Shown: positions 33,976 through 45,439 of the stretch, piece by piece
How the letters are laid out: each line of letters starts with the position of its first letter
Numbering within the stretch: position 1 is the stretch's first letter
Source of the DNA: Climacium dendroides
Taxonomy: Eukaryota > Streptophyta > Bryopsida > Hypnales > Climaciaceae
Direction of reading: 5' to 3'
Length of the DNA stretch: 64,000 nucleotides
Assembly: GCA_950106755.1 (NCBI GenBank)
Contig: OX467084.1
Coordinates: 27,655,213-27,719,212 of the forward strand
Made by a program: the position numbers and the translations under genes
The notes under the pieces: model-generated
Seen by the model: only the letters and a program-made list of their open reading frames with translations
Database searches by the model: none
Told to the model about the DNA's origin: nothing

Positions 33976-35180
33976 TAGCCCCTAATGTCTTTAGGTAGAA
34001 TTCTCACAAGACTCTTGAGGGTTTGGGCAAGTTCCTATGATCTCAATTTTTGGCATAATTTTTTGAAATATGTTTTCAAGATAATAAAACTAAATAGCTT
34101 TGGGGGAATACAATTTATTTGACTACAATTGGTGTTTGATAACAAAATTCATGCCATCCAAACCAAAAAGCACGCAAGGGTGGGCAACAAAAAAGAATTT
34201 GAAATAATTAAAAAATATATATTTCTTATACATTATATTTTGTCTATATAGAAAGTTTTGATTCATTCTATTTGAATAAGTGACGCGAAAGTTATGGTCT
34301 TGTTTTGCAAGCAATTTTAGCAATTTTTTTAATATCAATGTATTGAATTCATTTTTTAATTCAATTTTCACAAATTGAAAAAAATCATATGGTTTTGCTT
34401 GCTTCTTCAAACAATCTCACCATTTGGAATACTAGTAGTGTATTTCAATTCCATCCAAGAGCTATCAACAATATGGAGAATTTCTTTAAAATGACAATAT
34501 TCCTTGTGCCATTTTCAGACATCCTAGTTTGAACCATAAAAATATTGTTTAGGATAGGTATAGATTTTATATATCTTGGGCTTCTACAGATTTCAAATTG
34601 TTTGGTTTGAATTGCAAAAAAAACATTTAGGACAAGAGTAGATTTCAAATATCTAGAAATGATGTAAATTTTTGACATCTGAAATCAATGTACATTTCAG
34701 CCCACCCAGTCTAAACTATAAAAAACACTAAAGTTGACGAATGGTGCCATTTTAATAAAATTTCCCATCAATGTAGTTTTCTTTCTATCTTGTATGTGCT
34801 TCAATTTAAACAATTTTTTGAAGAATGAAAATAAATTTTTTCGTTAGATTCATTTTCTTAAATTCTCAACTTGATTTTTCAACACAAATTTTTTTAATTC
34901 AAAATTTGTAGTAGAAAGCTATAAGTTAAGAGGATTCAAAACCTTAAAATCTAGTTAGGTGAGGTGCAAAAAAACTTATTTTCTTCACTTTAAACATTTA
35001 TACCTTGTAATCAATAAAGTCAAAATTTTAGGCAAACATTTCTATACTAGTATGGTGCAAGATCCTAAAATTCAATATGCAAAATAAATAAATGTTGAAA
35101 TGATTTCCTCTTTGCATTAGAAATAACAATTTTGAGTGTTTTCTTGGATGAAAACATGACCTTAGAACTTTCGGGTTTGA
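33976..35180 (+). repeat. interspersed repeat R4, copy 2
   Basis: Partner of 7910-9080. It begins TTAGCCCCTAATG and ends near GACCTTAGAACTTTCGGG. It carries its own insertion (34473-34768) at a different point from the one in copy 1, so each copy provides the empty-site control for the other. Confidence 0.7.
34473..34768. mobile_element. 296-bp MITE, apparent TSD CAAT
   Basis: The left end ATGGAGAATTTCTTTAAAAT faces a right end whose reverse complement is ATGGGAAATTTTATTAAAAT. CAAT flanks both sides (34469-34472, 34769-34772). It sits in R4 copy 2 between AGCTATCAA and sequence corresponding to the copy 1 continuation. The short-range similarity of its ends to the 8397-8652 element (both ATGG... 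with TTAAAATG) suggests a distant relationship. Class uncertain. Confidence 0.65.
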
Positions 35181-36609
35181 AAATGCATATTTCTAATAAA
35201 CCAAAAGATTCTCTCTTCTTCTCTCATTTTTCATCTCCCTCAATGATTTAACACTTGCTAGAATTGCAATTTTTAAGCTTGCACCATTGCTACCTTAATG
35301 TCCATTTCATCATACCATATACAATTTTGTTCTCATTCACCATCTTGTCATTTGTATAAGTCATTTAAATTAAATAGCTTTCAGTTCATATTCTTACAAG
35401 AAAACCATGTGCAATTGAGTCCTAAAATTTTTGCAACCATTTGAGTAGGCAATTTGGTATATGTGTTCAACTTTGAGGAGGTAGAGGAAAATTGGAATTA
35501 AAACATCGAAATTGGCTAATTAAAAAGATCAAATGATTCTTAATTGTATCTAAGTAATTAACTACAAATGTTTGATTATGTTTTTAAAACTTATTAAAAT
35601 TTATCTAAAATATTATCCACACCAAGATAAAAACTTTCCCAAAGGTTAAAAATTTGGTCAAAACAAAGTATACAAACATGACTTTTTAGATTTAGCAAGA
35701 ATAAACCTCCATCCCCCCTTTCACTCCTATTTTCATCCCATTTCTCTCCCTTCCTTCCTTTGGGATTTAATCCCTAAAGAACAATTGTCCCATTAGGAGA
35801 CAATTGTCCCCAAATTAGGTAGGTTCTTATGTAGTCCATTTTGAATGGATATTTATTTTCAAAATTTTGACAAAAGATGCTAAAATATACCTTCATTGTG
35901 AGAATATATATTTATAAGATCAAGTGGTTGGATCAAAGGTTCTTCTGGATAAGGTGAGCAAATAATGCAAAACTAGTAAAAATATGAGTTATAAAAACTA
36001 GGAAAATTACCATGAAAATACTTGTGATAGGTCATGCTATTTTTGTTGCAAGTTGTTTGTACAATACATTTGAATTTGCATGGACCTTGCAACCAATCAA
36101 TGGAATGGAATACTATTCACTATGTTTTTTCTGCACTTTCAATATTGGATGAACTTATGGTTAACTTCCAACATCCATATTGTTTATTCTATACCTATCG
36201 ATATTTGAATTGATTATAAAATTAAATATGTAGGAGTTTAACTAGTCTTTAATTGTGAGATGTAATCCATTGATGATTAACTTAACTTATATACAAGATA
36301 TCAAAAGACAAATGAAATATGAAATTAAGAATTGAACTTCGACAATGATTCTTCAACAATGACATCAAAATGCATTATGAAAATATTGGAGAATACTTTT
36401 CAAAATAATCATTGGAGACATGATAATGATTTTTTTATTTTTAGGCTTCAAAATATAACCTCAATAGAACCTATTTCATAATAAATGATAGTATTTTATT
36501 GGAAGAGGAGAAATATGTTCATTTTCAATACATAAAGGTGCTTCAAAGAGCTCTTTAAAGTAACCATTCAAGATCCTAATGTAGATGGAAGAATAAGGAT
36601 GTGCCTATC
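35181..36609. other. no gene seen; partial repeat at 35767
   Basis: AT-rich. TTTAATCCCTAAAGAACAAT at 35767 marks another repeat of the TTAACCCCTAAAG group, with GTAGGTTCTTATGTAGTCCA following as in 22587 and 9566. No supportable gene. Confidence 0.5.
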
Positions 36610-36895
36610 TTAACCCCTAAAGGATCAAATGGCATTATTTTGGCAACGTAGCAATTTGAGGTAGTTCACTATAAATGGAATTTTTATTTTTTTCTTTGAA
36701 ATTTTACAAAACATGAGTAGATTTATGGCACAACAATTTCCATAATTTTTGATTACATGGTCAAAAAATTATTGTATGAAATATAGTTTTTTTTTTTTTT
36801 TCAAGAAACCAAAATTTGAATTTGGTTTTATATATAGAAATATTTGAATCATTCCATTTTGATTAATGAGATGAAGTTTTTAGCCTTGCTTTGGG
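36610..36895 (-). repeat. repeat R1, partial inverted copy F
   Basis: Reverse complement of the R1 3' part: starts with the border TTAACCCCTAAAGGATCAAA, then the complement of TTGCC...ACCTCAAAT, ATGGTCAAAAAATTATTGTA-type and CATTCCATTTTGATTAATGA-type blocks shared with copies B and C. Confidence 0.75.
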
Positions 36896-37204
36896 TTTAA
36901 ATACTTTGAAGTAGTATTGGACCAAAAATACCAAAAACCTTTAGGAATTAAATTATTCCATTTAAATATCTTGAGAGAATCTTCATTAATTCAATTTCAA
37001 AGTCCTCCCAAGATATTGGATTCTCTCCTAACTCAATTACCTCTAAAAAAACAATATCTATCCCTAAGATACTTTGCCAAAAATGATTTGATTTTTTAAT
37101 CAATAGGTGCATTCTTCATTTCTACGATAAAATTTAAAGGTGATCCATTGGCCCTTTTCTAGCTTCCATGTCCTTTTAAAGTTAGCCTTTGACCACTAAA
37201 ATTC

Positions 37205-37745
37205 TTCCAAATATGGTTCAAATGTTTTTGACTAGGTATCAATCTATACAATCCTTCAAAATACTCCCTCTATCCTAAAATGATTGTCCTCTTTGAATGT
37301 CATGTTCTTCTAAGGTTGTTTTGAGTAGGTCAAAAAATACTTTCTTAAGGTTAATTTTGTATGGTTGCAAATGAATACATACAATGTTCTTCATTGATTA
37401 TAGTGATATAAAATTTGGAACCTTTCTTAATTATATTTTTCTCAATATGGTCAATGAAATTGGTTCAAAAAAATGTCAACAAAGTTATAGACAATCATTT
37501 TAGAATGGAGAGAGTAATTAATATTTTTTTAGAATATATTTATAGTTGTCCAATTTGATATACAAATTGAAAAAAATCCTTTTAACTATTGCAATATTTA
37601 TTAGGATGATATAAAATAGAGCTTCATATGTAGATTATAATGAGTAGCATCCATCCTAAAATATTCCAAAGTATGAACTTAGTAAAGCTAGTAAGAGTTT
37701 TCAAAAAGCCTAACGTGGGCTCTTTGGTCTTTCAGGGTTAAACAA
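37205..37745 (-). repeat. interspersed repeat R3, inverted copy 3 with nested MITE
   Basis: Reverse complement of landmarks seen at 63645-63960: AGACCAAAGAGCCCACGTTA-type, GATGGATGCTACTCATTATA-type, and ATAGGTATCAACCT-type at the other end (37215-37250). The Stowaway MITE 37264-37514 interrupts it. Confidence 0.75.
37264..37514. mobile_element. Stowaway (Tc1/mariner) MITE, 251 bp, TSD TA
   Basis: The left end CTCCCTCTATCCTAAAATGA faces a right end whose reverse complement is CTCTCTCCATTCTAAAATGA; both continue with TTGTC. TA flanks both sides (37262-37263, 37515-37516). The CTCCCTC start and the TA duplication are diagnostic of Stowaway MITEs. Non-coding. Confidence 0.92.
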
Positions 37746-38209
37746 CATTCACTTGCCTAGGGGAAGTTTAAAGGGAAATTAAAAATCTCCTTGAAGCAAG
37801 GAATGGGGCTTGTTGCTTGTCCAAAATTTATATGATGAGGGCATGCAAAAATGAATAGTGAATAGTGAATAGCGATTTGACTTTGTAGCCTAAATGCGGT
37901 GCTTTGGAAATCATATTTAGCATTGAAGTGGATCTAGTAGGTTAAAAAATTACATTATATTTCCATTTTTCTTCTTAAAATGCATTTTTTACCAACAATT
38001 CTTTCAAATCCAAACATGAGGGGTTTAGCCTATTGTTTTAGGGTTACTTGAACAATACCAAAGCATAAAACTTTATATGCTTTCCTTTGATTTCAAGATT
38101 TGAGTTTGGTGCTTTCTTTCATATCTTGGATCCACGTAGATCCCTCTACCGTTAGTAATTTTGGATCGTTAGGTTTTCTAGTTTTCCATATGGGTTCCAA
38201 ATTTCCAAT

Positions 38210-40347
38210 AGTCTAAGAGAGAGGGGCCTCCTAGCTAGGAGGTACGAGGGGGATGCCTGTCCATTGGCCGGAAGCGCGGGGCAGGGGGCACACGGACAGA
38301 GGCAGGCTAGCTAGGCTAGCTACGCTAGGGGGCGGTAGGCCCACCTCCCACGGGCGCCCGCACAGGACGGGCGCCCATCCCCGCACGTTGTCGTCGCGCA
38401 CTGGCCCCCTTCCAGCGTTCCAGAGTCCAGAGGTGCGCCCAGGCCCTGGCGGTCAAAGCTCAGCCCTGCTGCACCTGCAGGGAGGGCAGTGGCGTCGTCG
38501 CCATCGTCAGAACGCGAATCATGACGCCTGCCTGCCCCCCCGACGAACGCGAATCACTCGGTCCTCTCTCGAGTTCCCTTTCCATTGCAGCGCCACGACA
38601 CTCATTACGCTGCTGGAACGCCGGAAGCCCGGAACGTAAGTGAAGTTATATTAGTCCAACTTAGCCATCCTTGCTCGCAAGCCCGCAGCGCCGGTGGTAC
38701 GCAAGCTTACCCCACCCGCTGAACCCCGCCCCGCCGTACCCCACCCCACCCACCCGGAGCTTCGCTGCGACCTCTCTTTCGTTCTCCGAACGACCTTCCG
38801 ATCCCCGCTAGCTAGCGAGCGAGCTTGCTGCCCAACAGTTCTTCCGGTGTGGGCCTCGTCAGTCGTCACCACGGCACCCACATCTACAGTGCCCACACTA
38901 CCGGGACCTCGCTGCATGCGAACGGTCCCTTCAATCGCTCTTCTCCCATTCCCGGGCTCTTATTACTGCTCCTGCTGCTGCGAGCTGTCTACAGTGGTTC
39001 GCAGACTTGCAGTCCTCGTGGGCTTGACAGAGGTGGACTCCAGTTGACGCCTGCGTGCCTGCCTGCTTCCTGGAGCTGCTGGGGGGCAAGCCGAGCCGAG
39101 CCGAGCCGAGCCGAGTCGAGCCCAGCCCAGCCCAGCCCAGCGCTTTCCTTTGAAGTCAGTAGGATGAGACTAAGGTAGTGTCGTTGCGCACTTACTGGTG
39201 GGGTTGTTTCACGTGCTTGCGGGTGAAGTACAGAGTACAGGGGGAGTCGCTTTGGTACAGCCAGTCTGCTTTTGCGCACTGAGGTGTTGGAATTTGGGAG
39301 GACGGGGGTGATCCGTGTTGGGGATCCGTAACGCAGGGGAGGGGACGGTTTTGTAGTTTCCCTTGTGGAAGGTGGTGCGAGTAGAATCTGGCATCTGTTG
39401 TTCGGGAGACGGACATCTTTGGAGAGTAGTTGACAATACCAACTTGCAGGCAGGTCAAACATCAAGTGCCACTGGTCGCGCGATCTGGTGTGGTACTTCA
39501 TCGGGGTCAGGTTTGCCAGAAGCTCCCGTCCTTTCCTGGGAACGATTGATTCCCATTCTGCGCTTCAGGCTTGAGCCAACCTGGTGATCCATTTTTGGGG
39601 TGGGTATTCTCGTCCATGCGTAATTGGGATTAAGACATTACTGAGTTTTTTAGCAGCAATCTGTGACTGAATCATACTGCTGGTCACTTCAGAGGACCCA
39701 TCTGGGAAACGAAGGACGCGCCCGAAATCATTCAGGTTCTATCGTATGAATTCTCCGCAACTTCTATCCACGTGGGAATACATGTGCCTTTTCCTACCAT
39801 CGCTTGACTGAATTGTGACTGCGAAAGGCGTCTTTCATGATAAAGCACCCTATTCTGTCACTTTCGTATTTTCGAACTCCACTACCTAAAAAACCACAGC
39901 GAATCGGATTTTCGGTCAAAATTCGCCCACCTTTGTACTGTAAGCAGAGAATTACGTCGAGCAACACTTGGAGTCATCATTACTCTAATTTGCAAAGAAG
40001 AAGAGGGAGCCTGGTGCGTGATGTAGATCCTGACTAAGTACGAGAGCGATCAGTTGCGTAGCATCTAGCTTGGGGTCACTCCCTCCCATGCTGCGTGGTG
40101 GGCCTGCTCAAGAGCCAAAGTGATATTCCAGGGTGTTGGGTCACGCTCATCGAGGATAGACCCGGCTTCGTGACGAGAGCCTGGAGGCAAGAAGTAAGTG
40201 TTTCCCACACCTCATCAGTTTGTTTGTGAGGGTAGCTAGGCTGACCTGAGGAGAGGTAGAAGTGCCCCTGGCTCGCTCGCTCCCTCCGTCCCTGCGTCGC
40301 TTGTGTGTGAGCTAGCCCGAGTGTGCGCGCTGGCGACCCTAACTTCG
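38210..40347. promoter_or_regulatory. GC-rich low-copy upstream region of the AHL gene
   Basis: From about 38210 the DNA turns abruptly GC-rich and shares no blocks with the repeat families of the first 38 kb. It lies directly upstream of the AHL gene and probably includes promoter and regulatory DNA. Features visible are clusters of GCTAGC-type words near 38305-38335 and 38800-38825 and a donor-like AACGTAAGTG at 38634-38643. Long frames exist on both strands, as is usual in GC-rich DNA, but their proteins (Arg/Pro/Ser-rich) show no family features and are not called. An untranslated upstream exon remains possible. Confidence 0.5.
39090..39141 (+). repeat. pentamer minisatellite (GCCGA)n(GCCCA)n
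   Basis: About six GCCGA/GTCGA units are followed directly by about four GCCCA units, so a single substitution in the unit has been amplified as a second block. It lies about 1.2 kb upstream of the AHL gene. Confidence 0.85.
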
Positions 40348-40354
40348 TATAAAG
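40348..40354 (+). promoter_or_regulatory. TATA-box candidate of the AHL gene
   Basis: TATAAAG in an otherwise GC-rich setting, 132 bases upstream of the first in-frame ATG. A start of transcription 25-35 bases downstream would give a leader of roughly 100 nt. Part of the sequence could instead belong to a 3' splice region, since CTAAC (40339-40343) and an AG at 40361-40362 lie next to it. Confidence 0.5.
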
Positions 40355-40366
40355 TGACTCAGATTG

Positions 40367-40387
40367 ATGCACCGTGGGGGATCGTGA
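40367..40387 (+). other. short upstream ORF (6 codons plus stop)
   Basis: An ATG at 40367 opens a six-codon frame closed by TGA at 40385-40387, upstream of the AHL start. Whether it is in the mature leader depends on the transcription start. A second upstream ATG at 40472 is out of frame, overlaps the AHL coding region and runs to 40699. Its -3 base (G) is better than that of the AHL ATG (T), so leaky scanning or an unusual start has to be considered. Confidence 0.45.
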
Positions 40388-40479
40388 GGGGCCACAACGA
40401 GAAGCTCTGGGAGGACAGGCACAGACAGCCGCACCAGCAGCCGCACCAGCCTGTGCCGCTGGAGTTCGGGCATGTGTTT

Positions 40480-41337
40480 ATGGCCGGGGTCGGCGAGGGG
40501 GGAGCGGAGGCGGGGTCGCGCCCGTCTCCGCCCGGGAACAACTCGTCGGACGAGGAGCAAGGCAGCGGCGGAAGCGTGCCGGGCAGGCCCCACAAGCGCA
40601 GCAAAGGCAAACCCAAAGCGCCGCCCGGCCCCGGCGAGGCGTCGCGCAAGCCGCGAGGGCGACCTCCGGGATCGAAGAACAAACCTAAACCCCCGGTGAT
40701 CATCACGCGCGAGAATGGAAATGCCATGCGTCCGCACGTGCTGGAGGTGGCGAGCGGGCACGACGTGTGGGAAAGCGTCGCCGACTTCGCGAGGCGTCGG
40801 CAGCGCGGCGTGTGCGTGATGGGCGGGAGTGGCACGGTGACGAATGTGACGCTCCGGCAGCCGACGACGCCGGGCGCCACGGTGACCATCCACGGTCGGT
40901 TCGAGATCATCTCGCTGTCAGGCTCGTATCTGCCTCCGCCCTCTCCAGTGCCGCCGACGGGGCTCACCATCTCGTTCGCGGGCGCGTCGGGTCAGGTGCT
41001 GGGCGGGTGCGTGGCGGGTGCGCTGATGGCTGCCAGTCCCGTGCTGGTGATCGCGACGTCGTTCACGGGCGCGACGTACGACCGTCTGCCTCTGGCGGAC
41101 GACGAGCCTCCGCTGCTGCAAGCGACGGCGGCTTCGGGGGCGCCGGCAATGCAAGCGCCGGAGATGTCTTCTTACAACCCTTCGACGGCCTTACAGTCGT
41201 TGTACAGCATCGTCCCTCAGGGTGGCAACAATCCGAATTTGAGCAGCCAGCAGGCCGCGCAATTGACGACGGCGCAGGACGTGCTCAGTCAGTGGGCGTC
41301 GAGCGGCAGTCACGCGCAGAGGTCGCAACCATACTAA
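40480..41337 (+). CDS. AT-hook motif nuclear-localized (AHL) protein, Type-I AT-hook plus PPC domain
   Basis: Predicted 285-residue nuclear DNA-binding protein of the plant AHL family. Members bind the minor groove of AT-rich DNA and assemble as trimers through the PPC (DUF296) domain to repress or activate target genes. Residues 36-72 are basic; the AT-hook core RGRP is at 59-62, extended as GSKNKPKPP (64-72), the Type-I form. The PPC domain spans about 83-205, with the conserved GRFEI at 139-143 and the hydrophobic run ending in RLP (202-204). Low-complexity Gly/Pro/Ser sequence precedes the hook, and a Ser/Gln/Asn-rich tail follows the PPC. One exon, as usual for Type-I (clade A) members. 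I chose the first in-frame ATG. The frame is open back to 40240 without another ATG and encodes a His/Gln-rich stretch just upstream, so an unseen 5' exon could lengthen the protein. GC-rich coding sequence in AT-rich surroundings. Confidence 0.95.
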   Translation: MAGVGEGGAEAGSRPSPPGNNSSDEEQGSGGSVPGRPHKRSKGKPKAPPGPGEASRKPRGRPPGSKNKPKPPVIITRENGNAMRPHVLEVASGHDVWESVADFARRRQRGVCVMGGSGTVTNVTLRQPTTPGATVTIHGRFEIISLSGSYLPPPSPVPPTGLTISFAGASGQVLGGCVAGALMAASPVLVIATSFTGATYDRLPLADDEPPLLQATAASGAPAMQAPEMSSYNPSTALQSLYSIVPQGGNNPNLSSQQAAQLTTAQDVLSQWASSGSHAQRSQPY

Positions 41338-44300
41338 CCAGGACGACGGACGACTGAGCTCGCGGGATGAATCCAGTTGGGAACCAGGAATTCTGCACGG
41401 CCATGTCCGTGATGCATGGATGCTGTGGCCCCTTGGGCGTCGCTCTGCGTTAGCAATTGGAGCTGCTGGGGTTGTTGTTTTCGCGGTCACACAGTCGGGA
41501 CAGGCAGGCATGATGGTAGATTTAGGGCATGCAGGCCCTCAAAATCTCGACGCTTCCGGAGCCATGTACTGTAAATCCAGTGACTGCACAGGGTATTTAT
41601 TCATGGAACCTTTCTTAATTTTTTTAAATATTTTTTTCCAACTTCATGTACATGATAGTGTGGAGCAACCGTCGACAGGCCACAAGTCCAGTCTGAATCT
41701 GCCCAGAAGGAGGTGCATCAACCTGCTTGCACTGCTCAGAAGGGCCATGACTGCGTTCGTGTCTAATCAGCTTTGTCCCTCTAATTTTCCGTTGGCAAAT
41801 CGGGTCTAGATAAGTAGGAACGGGGGTTCAGCGTTGATTCGGTGGCAGTTTGCTCTGTTTGGGAGTAGATTGAGGTCTCGGGTAGGTTTTCTTGGTGTGT
41901 TGCCGCACTTATCTGAAGGTTTCATGGGAGAATAAGGCTCGGTGGCTAGCTGGCAGGTAGATAGGCAGGTAGGTATGAGTGGAGTTCGCAGACAGGCAGC
42001 GTCGACTCGGGTGACGTGGTCTTGTAGGAGGTAGATGCCAATTAGTACCCGAGACTTGCGAGTCCTTGTGGTTATGTCTAAACGCCGTCGATCCTGGAAT
42101 CCATTGGCTCGGGGGCTGTGGACGTTGGGGAGATGTTTCACTTGCAGCAAATTTTGCTAGACAGTGTAAATGCGAACTATCAATGGGTTGCCTGCTCGCT
42201 CCTTGAGTGCGGGCAACAGGAGCAGTCGACCGCGGGTGTCCATGTACCAGTGACCAGCTGGAGCTAGCTAGACAGTCCCCTTGTTGGGATTCGAGGTCTG
42301 ATGTATTCAACACTTGATATATCCGTGATTAAATTGATGAAGATCCCCGATGATCACGTGAACACACATGTTGTAGAGTTGTCCCGACTTTGAATTGAAC
42401 GCAGGCATGATCTGCGGACTTAATTCCGATTCACTCTGTTATGTTTGTAGGACTGCATTTCCTGTATGTCCTGAAGCTGCTTGATGATTGCGTGCGGTAC
42501 TAATCTACTTTTCGTATGTACATGGTACCCGTCATCAGGTCTATGGACTCGAGGACCCATGCGACTTGATTGTCTGTTGTTATGGTTGGAACCATGTGGG
42601 CATGAATGTTTCTGTTAAATTTATGAGTTGCCGAATGCTATCATGATATGCAGAGTATTGTTAACGACCTCATATCGAGTGTTTGGTTACACGCAGCATC
42701 TCAGAATTGAACAGACCGTGGGCTTTTTATGAACTTACAAAGCACTGCGGAAGCGCTTTCAACTTCTGTCGAGTCTCCTCAGGAATTGCCAAGAGGTATG
42801 ATTATTTTCGAAGTATTATCTCTGGTTTATTTATGTTTTCTATCTTTAGATGTTAGACTTTGTATATGCTTGGGGTGTTTTGCCGAGTGCAGTATTGCAC
42901 CTTGTGCCCTAACTTCTGGTACCCAAGCACTCTTGCTGGTCTTATCACATTGTCTTCGGTACCGTCCTTGTGTTGAGGACTTTGAACTGGTGAATTTGTG
43001 AACATGTCGTCCTTTCAGTAAACGTTCATTTGTTCATTCAAAGTATGTAGTGTATTCTGTAGACTTAGAGTGAAATTGGTTGAACAGTCTTTTCTCTTCT
43101 TGTCGATCTGTCGCTGAATACGACATAATTGTCGGTGCTGTACATGATGAGTCCAAGGTGCCCTTTATTCTGTCTTCTGAAAAGGTCTCCTGTTAGATTC
43201 TCAAATTTACTAATGGTAAACTATTGTTAGTCTGATAGAGCATCATACCAGTATCCAGATAATATTGAAGTAATGCGCATTTGTTGCTAATATATTATGA
43301 AGTTACTGCTAAGAACACTATATTCCGACACTAATGTAAAGTTTAACACCACTTGTATTACACCAACATGCCTATTTCTATTTTCTGGTTAGAATGTAAA
43401 ATCAGGATCCCTCTGCAGTTTACACAGGCACCTACAGATGACTCTTGTTCAAGTTGTCTCTGCTAGGGACATCTTGCAGCGGGGTTCCTGATTCTACATC
43501 TGTCCTCTATTCTCCTAGCTCAGCTTCAACGCTTGTTTCAAAGTAGATCTATTTTGAATTTTCTACTGAACGAAATGTCATTTGACTCTAATTTTCAATA
43601 TATCGGAATAATACAAGTTCTGGAATTTCCAGGTTACTGCATAGCTAAAAACTTCTAATGAAATGTCTTTGTTCGATTTCAGATATAGGTCTAGCTAGAA
43701 GCTTATCATGATATGGACATGCTTCAAATTGTGCGTAATTGTTTATGAAACTGATAAGTACTGTGGTCTTTAACATGTACAACTTCGTCAATTTAAATGG
43801 GCATCTTTGTGATGGTGATAATGCCATATTTTTGTTAGTTTTCAAGATTGTCTGAAATACTGACATCAGTGATGGAGTCTTAACATTTTATTTATATAGA
43901 GTAAACAATAAGGGGGATTTGTGCCACATATGACATTCTTCGATTCACTTGTGAGTGTAAATGGCCCTTGAGAGCAGTTAGTACTGAGTGGTCAGAAATG
44001 CCCGTTCGACAGTCCAACGCGGGGACTGTAAATAGCTGTTAGGTGAATACTGAGTCTGGAGTATTAACGTGGAATCAGGTTGAATGTCATGCTTTGTCTT
44101 CAGGGGCTTCAGGTTACCACTTCACTCCACTATCTTACTGTAGCATACCATTTGGGACTTTTAAGTTTTCTAGCCACGTGATGTAGATGTTGTTTGTGCT
44201 GTGAAGGAATCACAAGCCGTCTTTTCATGTTCCACGTTCCAAGACCCGTCTTAGGTCCAGAATGATGTAATTAAGCGATGCTTCAGCCTGGACGACCTGA

Positions 44301-44917
44301 TGGAGAATTCTAGCGTGTGGTGTGTGGGGAATGGTTGTTCAAGTAGCTTGGTTATCGCAATGAAGTTCGATCCCAGAATGTTGTAAATCTAGATATGCTT
44401 CTAGCTATTGCTCCCCAAGGTTCTGGATTTGGCAAGAAGCCGCATCGATTATGAAACTTCTTCTTCTTTAGATTCTCTTGGAATGTTCTTATTTGAATGT
44501 TTCAGTCTTCTAGATGCGTATGCTATACTCAAAAATAGTCAAGAGAAATGGTGATGCATATCCAGACACCGCAATTGTGTAAATTTGGTGATTGCAAATT
44601 TTGGATGGGCTCTGTCGTCTCGATGTTTGGTATGTGAAGTAATTTGCAAGGGAACTTTTTGCAGGGACGATATTGTCTGTCACTCACGCTAACAGGTGGA
44701 TTATGTATGTGAAGTGAGTACAGGGGAACTGTTTCCAGGATGATATTATTCACTAGTATTTGGCACTCACGTTAATCCGCCTCTTAGCGTAGTTGTGAGA
44801 ACTTAATCACAGCCTTGGCCCAACCTCGAAATCCTTCACAGTGTATGCGTGAATGGATGACAGTTACATGAAAATTGGATGAAAATCACTGCGTTTGGCA
44901 TGAAAATAGGGGACGTT
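41338..44917. other. low-copy downstream region of the AHL gene, no second gene recognised
   Basis: About 3.6 kb of mixed composition, free of the repeat families seen elsewhere. The 3' end of the AHL transcript must lie here. A T-rich stretch at 41617-41640 is one place where the 3' untranslated region could end. A plus-strand frame with ATG at 42729 (90 codons) is rich in Leu/Cys and resembles nothing known. Minus-strand frames at 41806-42313 are shadows without features. A long 3' untranslated region or a non-coding transcript is possible but unproven. Confidence 0.5.
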
Positions 44918-45155
44918 AAACCCTGCCCACGAAATGGGCCCAACAGGCTGGATTTACCTCGGGGAAAACGCAGGAAATTTTTTGTTTTTCACATAAATTT
45001 TTATTTGCAAATTTTGAATTCATATTTGCAATTAGAGACCCCAAATTAACTAGCAGAGGTCTGAAACATACCCTACACAAAATAGGGGGCATGTTTTTAC
45101 TTTTATCGTCCAGGAAACCCGAAATTACCCTGTTGGGCGGGCCCATTTCATGCAG
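44918..45155. mobile_element. TIR element related to 7654-7852
   Basis: The left end contains CACGAAATGGGCCCAACAGG. The reverse complement of the right end reads CATGAAATGGGCCCGCCCAA followed by CAGG. The core (CAAATTTTGAATTCATATTT, then GCAATTAGAGACCCC) is the reverse complement of the core of the 7.65-kb element. Ends differ between the two copies while the core is shared, which is unusual for simple MITE decay. It marks the downstream edge of the low-copy block. Confidence 0.7.
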
Positions 45156-45439
45156 GATTTCGTGTACTGCATGAAAATATGTGCAGGAACAACGTAATTC
45201 AACAGCTGGGCCCATAACGTCAGCAACAGGAGTAAAAGAAATTTGGCGGTTTTATTCGTGCAGCCATTTGTCCAGTTTCATTTGAGTTGGCCAGTTAGGG
45301 TGGGAATTTTCCCAACTTTCATGTAATTTACATCATTTAAATGGAATCGGTACTGTTTAAAATAGCATATCAGTAGGCATCTTATTATCTTGTACTTGAT
45401 CGTCCCCCACAAGACTGATCCCGTGAAAACCCAGAAAAA

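Noticed and set aside
38989..39501. 170-codon minus-strand frame upstream of the AHL gene
   Set aside because: GC-rich DNA gives long frames by chance. The protein has no domain and includes the translated pentamer repeat (GLGWAGLDSARLGSARL).
40303..40479. AHL start at the GTG at 40303, giving 344 residues
   Set aside because: Plant nuclear genes rarely start at GTG, and a TATA-like box lies downstream of it at 40348. The extension remains possible only through an unseen 5' exon.
40339..41357. Long frames on both strands overlapping the AHL gene (up to 203 codons)
   Set aside because: Arg/Pro/Ala-rich shadows of the GC-rich AHL coding sequence. Only the AHL frame contains conserved domains.
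42729..43001. 90-codon ATG frame downstream of the AHL gene
   Set aside because: Leu/Cys-rich composition with no recognisable domain, splice partner or promoter.
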